The translations under genes and the position numbers were made by a program. From the NCBI GenBank assembly GCA_025056965.1, contig JANWVF010000107.1, positions 23,838 to 87,837 of the forward strand: a stretch of 64,000 bases of DNA. The letters run 5' to 3'. The stretch comes from Thermoflexales bacterium (GTDB lineage: Bacteria; Chloroflexota; Anaerolineae; J036; Brachytrichaceae). Below are positions 9,634-17,309 of this stretch, piece by piece; the stretch's first letter is position 1; each line of letters opens with the position of its first letter. The notes beneath the pieces are model-generated. The model did no database searches, was not told where the DNA came from, and worked only from the letters and a program-made list of their open reading frames with translations.

Positions 9634-11190
9634 ATGAGTCTGTTGATCCCTTTCTCCGGCAACCCTCCTGGTGGCGCACCGTCTCTAGCGCGGCTGGCTT
9701 GGAATCGCATGGCCTTCGGACCGCGCCCGGAAGACATCGCCACCTTCGGCAGCTTCGACCTGATCGCATTTGTGGATCAGCAGTTGGACTACGAGTCCAT
9801 CAACGATGCGGCGTGCGATGCTTATTTGGCGACGATGCCCAACACTGCGCCCGACAACAGTACCGTGCCTCCGCTCGATGCCTCGTTGGATGCTCTGAAG
9901 AGCTACGTGAATAACTTCGATCGTGAGGTAGCGCTTAAGCGCTACTTGTGGATGGCGACCTACGCGCGTGCGCTGCTCAGCAAACGCCAACTCTTTGAGG
10001 TGATGGTGGACTTCTGGACGAACCACTTCCACACCGACTTCCCCACCGACTACACCAAATACTGGGAGGACTACTACGTGATCCGTCAGCATGCGCTGGG
10101 GAACTTCCGCGATCTGCTGGAGGCGAGCGCCAAAAGCCCATCCATGCTGCAGTTTCTGAGCAACCGTTACAACGACGGCAGCAACCCCAATGAGAACTAC
10201 GCCCGCGAGCTGCTGGAATTACATACGGTCGGCAGCTACAGCTACGTGCCCGGGCCAGGGTATCGCGTGCAACCCAACTACACCGAGGAGGACGTGCATA
10301 AGGCAGCGCGCATCCTGAGCGGCTGGACGAATATCAACTCGCCTAACCACGAGTTCTACTTCAATGCCAGCCGCAACTGGCCGCGCCACGACTGGACGGA
10401 GAAGCAGTTGTGGCTCGGCAACGACGACGGGTACTACTTCCCATACGGGGGCATCGAACAAGGCCAGCAGCTGCTGGACATCCTGGCCGAGCATCCGAGC
10501 ACGGCCTACTTCATCGCGTTCAAGCTGTGCCGGCGCTTCATCAGTGACCATCCCGACAGTTTCTGTCCCGATGCCATCGAGGACGGCGCGCAGGCCTTCC
10601 TCAAATCGCATGGCGACATTCGCCAGACCGTGCGCGCCATCCTGCTGCACCCCAAATTTGCCCAGAGCTGGGGACAAAAGATCAAACGGCCGTTCGAGTT
10701 CATCGCCTCGACGATGCGCGCCATGGGGCTGACCGAGATGATCAACCTGTTGCCCAATCAATGGCACACGAATGGGCCGCGCGACTTTGAAAGGAATATC
10801 AGCCTGCTCGGCCAGGTGCTGTTCCAGCTGACCGCGCCGACCGGTTATCCCGACATCGGCGTGGCCTGGTGGAACAGCAACCAGGTCTTTGGGCGTTGGA
10901 CGTTGGCCAATATGCTGGTGGCGCGCTTCTTCGGCGAGCAGACCAGCACAACCAGCGCGCCGAGCAACGCGCTTCTGCAAGGCGTGCTCGGACTGCCCAA
11001 GACGGCCACCGAGGTGGTGGACTTGTTGATCGAGCGCTTCATCGGGCGCACGATCCACGCCGACGATCGCGCCGCGCTCATCAGCTACTTGGGCAACGGC
11101 AACTCGAACGCCAGCATTCAGAGCGATTCGCCGCGCTTGCGCCCGCTGATCGGCGCTGTGGCGGCCTCACCGTACGCCCAGTGGCGATGA
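9634..11190 (+). CDS. DUF1800 domain-containing protein
   Basis: LARLAWNRMAFGPRPEDI, MVDFWTNHFHTDF, NENYARELLELHTVG, ARILSGWT, typical DUF1800 motifs. Confidence 0.92.
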   Translation: MSLLIPFSGNPPGGAPSLARLAWNRMAFGPRPEDIATFGSFDLIAFVDQQLDYESINDAACDAYLATMPNTAPDNSTVPPLDASLDALKSYVNNFDREVALKRYLWMATYARALLSKRQLFEVMVDFWTNHFHTDFPTDYTKYWEDYYVIRQHALGNFRDLLEASAKSPSMLQFLSNRYNDGSNPNENYARELLELHTVGSYSYVPGPGYRVQPNYTEEDVHKAARILSGWTNINSPNHEFYFNASRNWPRHDWTEKQLWLGNDDGYYFPYGGIEQGQQLLDILAEHPSTAYFIAFKLCRRFISDHPDSFCPDAIEDGAQAFLKSHGDIRQTVRAILLHPKFAQSWGQKIKRPFEFIASTMRAMGLTEMINLLPNQWHTNGPRDFERNISLLGQVLFQLTAPTGYPDIGVAWWNSNQVFGRWTLANMLVARFFGEQTSTTSAPSNALLQGVLGLPKTATEVVDLLIERFIGRTIHADDRAALISYLGNGNSNASIQSDSPRLRPLIGAVAASPYAQWR

Positions 11191-11340
11191 AGCCGTGCCG
11201 CTGCCTTCCGATGCGCTGACCGCAAGCCGATGCAGCGCGGTCAACGCCAAGCTAGACACTTTCATCTGCCCTGGGTTTTATAATCGCATTAGCGGTCGCA
11301 TGGCCGCATAACTCGATCGTGCATACAGAGGAGACAATCT

Positions 11341-11955
11341 ATGGCCTTTGAACTTCCCCCGCTCCCGTACCCATATGAATCGCTTGAACCGTACATTGAC
11401 ACCCTGACGATGCAGATTCACCACGATAAGCACCACGCGGCCTACGTGAACAACCTCAACAATGCGATTAAGGACTATCCCGACCTGCAAAACAAGACGG
11501 TGGAGGAATTGATCCAGAACCTGAGTGCGCTGCCCGAGAGCATCCGCATGGCGGTGCGCAACAACGGTGGCGGTCACGTGAACCACACCATGTTCTGGGA
11601 GCAACTCAAGGTGGGCGTGCCTGAGCCAACGAGCGGACCGTTGGCCGATGCGATCAACGCTTCGTTTGGCTCGATGGCTGCCTTCAAGGAGGCCTTCGAG
11701 AAGGCCGGTATCGCCCGTTTCGGGTCGGGCTGGGCCTGGTTGGTCGTCAACAAAGACGGCAAGTTGGAGGTCATGTCCACGCCAAACCAGGATAACCCGA
11801 TGATGGCCGAGTATGGTGGCCTGAAGCCCATCCTCGGCGTGGACGTGTGGGAGCATGCCTACTATCTGAAGTACCAGAACCGTCGGCCGGATTACCTGAA
11901 GGCGTTCTGGAATGTGGTGAACTGGGAAGACGTAGCGAAGCGCTTCGGGGCGTGA
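11341..11955 (+). CDS. sodA: Superoxide dismutase (Fe/Mn family)
   Basis: [66 protein letters not shown]. Confidence 0.95.
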   Translation: MAFELPPLPYPYESLEPYIDTLTMQIHHDKHHAAYVNNLNNAIKDYPDLQNKTVEELIQNLSALPESIRMAVRNNGGGHVNHTMFWEQLKVGVPEPTSGPLADAINASFGSMAAFKEAFEKAGIARFGSGWAWLVVNKDGKLEVMSTPNQDNPMMAEYGGLKPILGVDVWEHAYYLKYQNRRPDYLKAFWNVVNWEDVAKRFGA

Positions 11956-12088
11956 TCCCGCCGGAGCGAACTAGCCTAGACAACGCTCGCGACTTCGTGT
12001 ATAACCTGCGTCGTTGGGAAGTTAACTCCGGTTAACTGCAACGTTAAATCGAATGAAATTCCAGATTACCGAGAAGGAGTAGTTCCAA

Positions 12089-12439
12089 ATGACGCACATC
12101 ATCACCAGTCTGTGCCTGCGCGACGGCGCATGTGTGGACGTTTGCCCGGTAGAGTGCATCGTCGGCGGCAAGCCCGAGGATGAATGGCCGTGGTTCTTCA
12201 TTGACCCAGCGACCTGCATTGATTGCGGCGCATGCGTGCCCGAGTGCCCATATGAGGCGATCTTCCCGGAAGATGAAGTGCCGGAGGCGTATGAGCTGAA
12301 GCCCGGTCAGGAAGTCCAACCGTTCCGCGGCGAGCGCTACACGGCTGCCGGCGGCGAAGTGATCAACCTGCGCGAGGACATTCAATATAACTACGCGTTC
12401 TACCAGCAAGGCCCAGGTTACGCCGCGCGCAACATGTGA
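12089..12439 (+). CDS. 4Fe-4S dicluster ferredoxin family protein
   Basis: CVDVCPVECI and CIDCGACVPECPYEAIFPEDEVP cluster motifs. Confidence 0.93.
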   Translation: MTHIITSLCLRDGACVDVCPVECIVGGKPEDEWPWFFIDPATCIDCGACVPECPYEAIFPEDEVPEAYELKPGQEVQPFRGERYTAAGGEVINLREDIQYNYAFYQQGPGYAARNM

Positions 12440-12478
12440 GGCGCATGGCGCACTGTGCGCAGATTCGCGTATCAGCCG

Positions 12479-12515
12479 ATCAGCCAAACGATGCCCTCGT
12501 TTGGCTGATTCGTTT
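12479..12515 (+). terminator. Rho-independent-like terminator between ferredoxin and phoU
   Basis: ATCAGCCAAACGA-TGCCC-TCGTTTGGCTGAT (13-bp perfect stem) followed by TCGTTTTG. Confidence 0.75.
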
Positions 12516-12533
12516 TGTGGGATGATTGGAGCT

Positions 12534-13220
12534 ATGAGGAGCGTACTGCAAGGTGAACTCCAAAGCGTTCGCGATAGCATCGCCATGCTCAGCGCGCAGG
12601 CAGTAGATGCTACGGCCCGGGCAGTGGACGCGCTGATTCATCGCAACTTTGACCAGGCGCGCGAGGTTAAGCGAGACGACAAAGCGACAGACGCGCTGCG
12701 CTACGACATCGAGCGCGCCTGCCTAACGGCGATCGCGACACAACAGCCAGTCGCGCACGATTTGCGAGAACTGATCGCCGCGAGCATCATCGCCGTCGAA
12801 CTCGAGCGCTGCGGCGATTACGCCAAGGGCGTGGCCAAGGCAGCGCGCCGGATCGCCCGCCACGACAACGGCATCCCTACATTCAACTTGGCCGATATGG
12901 ATCGGCTCGCGCGCGACATGCTCCAGCGCAGCACGCGCGCCTTCTTGGATGGCGACGTGCAGGCAGCGCGCCAAGTGCTAGAGGACGACGACCGCCTCGA
13001 CCAGCTCTACAACGCGCTCCTGTCGCAGACCATGGCCGCGATGACGGATAACCCGCGATATATCGAGTGCGGCATATGGCTGCTGCACGCCGGCCATAGC
13101 CTCGAGCGGATCGGCGATCGGGCGACGAATATCGCCGAACGCGTGATCTTCGTGGCGACCGGTGAGTTGGTCGGTGACCTGAACACACACGATGTAAGCC
13201 AGACGCGCGCGCTGCAGTAA
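12534..13220 (+). CDS. phoU: Phosphate transport system regulatory protein PhoU
   Basis: Two PhoU-type helical repeats: LRELIAASIIAVELERCGDYAKGVAKAARRI; WLLHAGHSLERIGDRATNIAERVIFVATGELV. Confidence 0.92.
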   Translation: MRSVLQGELQSVRDSIAMLSAQAVDATARAVDALIHRNFDQAREVKRDDKATDALRYDIERACLTAIATQQPVAHDLRELIAASIIAVELERCGDYAKGVAKAARRIARHDNGIPTFNLADMDRLARDMLQRSTRAFLDGDVQAARQVLEDDDRLDQLYNALLSQTMAAMTDNPRYIECGIWLLHAGHSLERIGDRATNIAERVIFVATGELVGDLNTHDVSQTRALQ

Positions 13221-13319
13221 GGCGCGCGTGCATCACCACAACCGTCCACCGAGTGGGCGAACCGGCATATGCGGTTCGCCTTCGTATAATCCGCGCACCC
13301 ACTGTGCGAGGCAGGGCCT

Positions 13320-16300
13320 ATGGTCATCCACTTGAAAATTAACGGCCATTTCAAAGACATCGCCGTGCAACCCCACGAGACGCTGCTGACCGTGTTGCGA
13401 CGCGAGGGTTACTTCAGCGTCAAACACGGCTGCGAGACCGGCGAGTGTGGCGCATGCGGTGTAATCATGCGCATGCGTGAAGGCGAGCAGCCGGCTATCG
13501 TCAACACCTGCGTCATGTTGGCGGCGCAGGCTCAAGACACGGAGATCATCACCGTCGAAGCGTTAGGCGACCGGCGCGGGTTGAGCGTCATTCAGCAGTG
13601 CTTCACCGAGAACGGCGCGATCCAATGTGGTTATTGCACACCGGCTCAGATCTTGGCGGCCAAAGCGCTGCTCGATCGCAACTCAACCCCCAGCGAGGCC
13701 GAGGTGCGCGACGCGATTGGCGGTGTACTTTGCCGCTGTACTGGTTATCTCAAGCCGGTGCAGGCAGTGTTGAACGCTGCGGCTATCCTGCGCGGCGAGT
13801 CAACCGACGAATTGCCACCGCCGTTCCGGCGCGTCATCGCACCGGGGGGCACGGGCATAAGCGGCGCGGGCGCATTTCGCCAGGACATCGGCGATGTGCA
13901 CTGGGGCGGCGAGGAGCCAAACGGCCTACGGGGAGGAGGAGCACAAACGCGAACGCAGACCCAAACCCAGACCGAGACTCTCACCGCAACATTGGCACCG
14001 TTCATGGTCGCCCCTGAGCCTCAGACGTCCGTCGTCGGCAAGGCCGAGAAGAAAGTGGATGCCGCTAAGCTGGTGCAGGGCAAGCCGGCCTTTGTGGATG
14101 ACGCTCCCCTGCCGGGCATGCTCTACGCAGCGATGCTCACCAGCCCGCATGCCCATGCGCGCATCAAGCACATTGACACGAGTAAGGCCAAGGCGCTGCC
14201 CGGCGTACACGCCGTGCTCACCTACAAGGACGTGCCGCGTGTGGTCTATGCCTCCGGTGGTCAGTCGTACCCGAATCCATTCCCCTACGACCAGGTCAGC
14301 TTGGATAGCAAGGTGCGCCACGTTGGCGATCGCGTGGCCGTCGTCGCTGCCGAGACGCCGGAGATCGCCCAACGCGCCCTGGAACTGATCGAGGTGGAAT
14401 ATGAAGTGTTGCCGGCCGTCTTCGATCCCGACGAGGCGATGCGCGAAGGCGCGCCGGTCATACACGACGAGCCCGATGCCGTCGGCATCAAGGACGCTAA
14501 GCGCAATTTGGTCGCCGAAATCATCGCCGAGCATGGCAACGTGGAACAGGGCTTTGCCGAGTCCGACTTCGTGATCGAACGTGAGTATCGCGTGCCGCAG
14601 GTGCAACAAGCCAGCATCGAGCCCCACGTTTGCATGACATGGTGGGACGAGGATGACCGGCTGATCATCCGCACCAGCACGCAGGTGCCCTTTCACGTGC
14701 GCCGTATGATCGCGCCCTTGATCGGCCTGCCGGTGAAGAAGATTCGTGTGATCAAGCCGCGCGTAGGCGGCGGATTCGGCGGCAAGCAAGAGATGCTGAT
14801 TGAGGACCTGTGCGCTCACCTAACGATCGCCACCGGCCGGCCGGTGCGATTCGAGTACACCCGCGCACAGGAGTTCACCAGCGCCCGTTCGCGCCATCCC
14901 CAGCGCATGGTATTCAAGGCAGGCTTCAAAAAAGATCCGAACGGCGGCGCGCCGATCCTGCATGCGCTCAGCCACTATGTGATCGGCAATACCGGCGCCT
15001 ACGGCACGCATGGCATTACCGTGCAGACGGTGAGCGGGATGCGCGGGCTAAGCACCTACCGCTGCCCCAACCTGAAGTTTCACTGCCATGTCGTCTACAC
15101 CAACATCCCCACGCCGGGCGCCTTCCGCGGCTACGGCGCGCCGCAGGCCGAGTTCGGCTTGGAGTGCCTGATGGACGAAGCAGCGCAATTGATGGGCGTG
15201 GATACCATCGAGCTGCGCCGCAAGAACTGGGTGCGAGTGGGCGATCCCTTGCCGCTGGCCACCGCACTGGGCGAGGCGCGCGAAGGTTTTGCGCAAGTGG
15301 TGAAGACGAGCGGCTTGGAAGAGTGTTTCCAGCAGGCGATGGCGGCGATCGGCTGGGACCGACGCGACCAATTCGCCGGCAAAGATGTGGTGATTGATCC
15401 GCAGCGTCCGAGCGTGCGCCGTGGAATCGGCGTGGCAGCTTGCATGCATGGCACGGCCATCGCCGGGCTGGATATGGGCGCTGCCTCGGTCAAGATGAAC
15501 GACGACGGCTCATTCAACTGCCTGGTGGGCGGCACCGACATCGGCACCGGCAGCGATACCGTCGTCGGTCAGATCGTCGCCGAGACGCTGGGCGTGCCGT
15601 TGGAGGACGTGATCATGTATTCCAGCGACACCGATATGACGCCGTTTGACACCGGCGCCTACGCATCCTCAACCACGTTCATCACCGGCGGCGCGGCCAA
15701 AAAAGCTGCCGAAAAGGTGCGCGCGCAAATCCAAGAGGTCGCCGCCAAGATGTTCAACAAAGGCTACGGCGTCGTCGTGCCGCCGGAGCAGATAGACACG
15801 GTGGAATACCTCAAACATCGTCCGGCCTCGCCCGACCCATCGTTGGTGCGCGAAGAGGTGAAGCCCGAGCAGGTGCAACTGCGCAACCGCTGCGCTTGGG
15901 CGCCGGACGGGCGTGCGATCACTTTACAGCAGGTGGCCTTGTTTGCCACACACACCGAGGAGCAGCATCAGATCATCGCCGTCGCCTCGCACATGAGTTA
16001 CGAGTCGCCGCCTCCCTTTGGCTGTCAAATGGCCGAAGTCGAGGTGGACACCGAGACCGGCGAGGTGACCGTGACTCGGCTGGTGATGGCGGTGGATTGC
16101 GGTGTAGCCATCAACCCGGCCACGGCAAGCGGTCAGATCGAGGGCGGCAATCTACAAGCTTGCGGCTACGCTCACTGCGAGGAGATGGTGTACGACGCGC
16201 AGGGCCGGCTATATAACCCGCGCTTCGGTCCGTATCGCATCTACACCGCCGACGAGGCGCCGGATTTGCAATCCATCCTGATCCAAACCTATGAACCATC

Positions 16301-16481
16301 CGGCCCCTACGGCGCAAAGGCCGTCGCGGAGATCCCTATGGATGGCGTGGCACCGGCAGTAGCGAATGCCGTCTACCACGCCACGGGTGTGCGTTTCTAT
16401 CAAATCCCGCTCACGCCAGAACGCGTATGGCGCCGATTGAAAGGCATCGAGGACAAACGATGGTTGATCGTGGATGAATAA
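13320..16481 (+). CDS. Xanthine dehydrogenase/aldehyde oxidoreductase family protein: N-terminal 2Fe-2S domains fused to molybdopterin-binding subunit
   Basis: GCETGECGACGVIMRM and CGYCTPAQILAAKALL...GVLCRCTGY (2Fe-2S domains) joined through a low-complexity linker to GRPVRFEYTRAQEF, GGGFGGKQE, GAFRGYGAPQAEFGLE (Mo-subunit motifs). Confidence 0.92.
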   Translation: MVIHLKINGHFKDIAVQPHETLLTVLRREGYFSVKHGCETGECGACGVIMRMREGEQPAIVNTCVMLAAQAQDTEIITVEALGDRRGLSVIQQCFTENGAIQCGYCTPAQILAAKALLDRNSTPSEAEVRDAIGGVLCRCTGYLKPVQAVLNAAAILRGESTDELPPPFRRVIAPGGTGISGAGAFRQDIGDVHWGGEEPNGLRGGGAQTRTQTQTQTETLTATLAPFMVAPEPQTSVVGKAEKKVDAAKLVQGKPAFVDDAPLPGMLYAAMLTSPHAHARIKHIDTSKAKALPGVHAVLTYKDVPRVVYASGGQSYPNPFPYDQVSLDSKVRHVGDRVAVVAAETPEIAQRALELIEVEYEVLPAVFDPDEAMREGAPVIHDEPDAVGIKDAKRNLVAEIIAEHGNVEQGFAESDFVIEREYRVPQVQQASIEPHVCMTWWDEDDRLIIRTSTQVPFHVRRMIAPLIGLPVKKIRVIKPRVGGGFGGKQEMLIEDLCAHLTIATGRPVRFEYTRAQEFTSARSRHPQRMVFKAGFKKDPNGGAPILHALSHYVIGNTGAYGTHGITVQTVSGMRGLSTYRCPNLKFHCHVVYTNIPTPGAFRGYGAPQAEFGLECLMDEAAQLMGVDTIELRRKNWVRVGDPLPLATALGEAREGFAQVVKTSGLEECFQQAMAAIGWDRRDQFAGKDVVIDPQRPSVRRGIGVAACMHGTAIAGLDMGAASVKMNDDGSFNCLVGGTDIGTGSDTVVGQIVAETLGVPLEDVIMYSSDTDMTPFDTGAYASSTTFITGGAAKKAAEKVRAQIQEVAAKMFNKGYGVVVPPEQIDTVEYLKHRPASPDPSLVREEVKPEQVQLRNRCAWAPDGRAITLQQVALFATHTEEQHQIIAVASHMSYESPPPFGCQMAEVEVDTETGEVTVTRLVMAVDCGVAINPATASGQIEGGNLQACGYAHCEEMVYDAQGRLYNPRFGPYRIYTADEAPDLQSILIQTYEPSGPYGAKAVAEIPMDGVAPAVANAVYHATGVRFYQIPLTPERVWRRLKGIEDKRWLIVDE

Positions 16482-17074
16482 ACCCGCATCGCTCGTCACC
16501 TCGCTGCTTGCGATGATTTCCGCGCCTTAGCACACGCGCTGGCTTCTCACCCATCGGGTATACCTTAGGGTTGCACCGAGCGCCGTATATGGTTTATCGG
16601 TGCGCTTCATTGTTCGTGATATCGGCTGTAGAGTAAGCGTATAGCAGTGTAGCTGCTTGTGCGCCATAATACGTTTGTATGTTCCAAGAAAGCAGCGCGT
16701 ATTCACACCAGATGCGCGCCTATATGCTACGCTGTTGTTGTGAGACGTGCGGAAGTGGTTTGCTAGGTCGCTCCTACGAAGATGCGCGCCTTGTAGTAGT
16801 GGTCGGTCTGCTTGAGCCATCCGCATACCTTGACCTGACGCCGATGGATTGATTAGCTTTTGGATACCTGATCGTCCTCCCGAATGCACGGGGCATGCGA
16901 TGCGCATATGCGCATATTCTCAGGTTTTCGGATGAGCATGCTCGGATCGTGCCATTTGGCGCGGTCGGTGAACGACGATCCCGACATCCCGAATCAGCCA
17001 TGTCATGCTCCTGCTATGCGGCAACGCTGCGCAGTGCATCAGTCGCTGCTGAACTTGCGATCCTGCTATTCGGG

Positions 17075-17272
17075 ATGACCCAGCAGCCCCAAGGGAAAGG
17101 TGACGATGACAGAGCTCAGGAACACCTTCGCCTAAGAAATAAGTTCCCGCCTAAGTCGGATCACGTTGACAGACCGATCAACGAGGCCGACCGGCAGACC
17201 ATCGTGCAGAGCAAACCCGGCATCCTGCGTCGTCTACTCCAACATCTAAAGCATGATGCCGACAAGCGCTAG
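17075..17272 (+). CDS. Possible small hydrophilic protein
   Basis: 65-aa tail of a longer ORF from an internal ATG; no recognisable family. Confidence 0.2.
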   Translation: MTQQPQGKGDDDRAQEHLRLRNKFPPKSDHVDRPINEADRQTIVQSKPGILRRLLQHLKHDADKR

Positions 17273-17309
17273 GCGCAATCTCCACGGCAGTCTAGGCAGA
17301 TTCGACAGC

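Noticed and set aside
16527-16907. 126-aa minus-strand ORF
   Set aside because: No recognisable motif, no RBS, inside a low-coding-density region.
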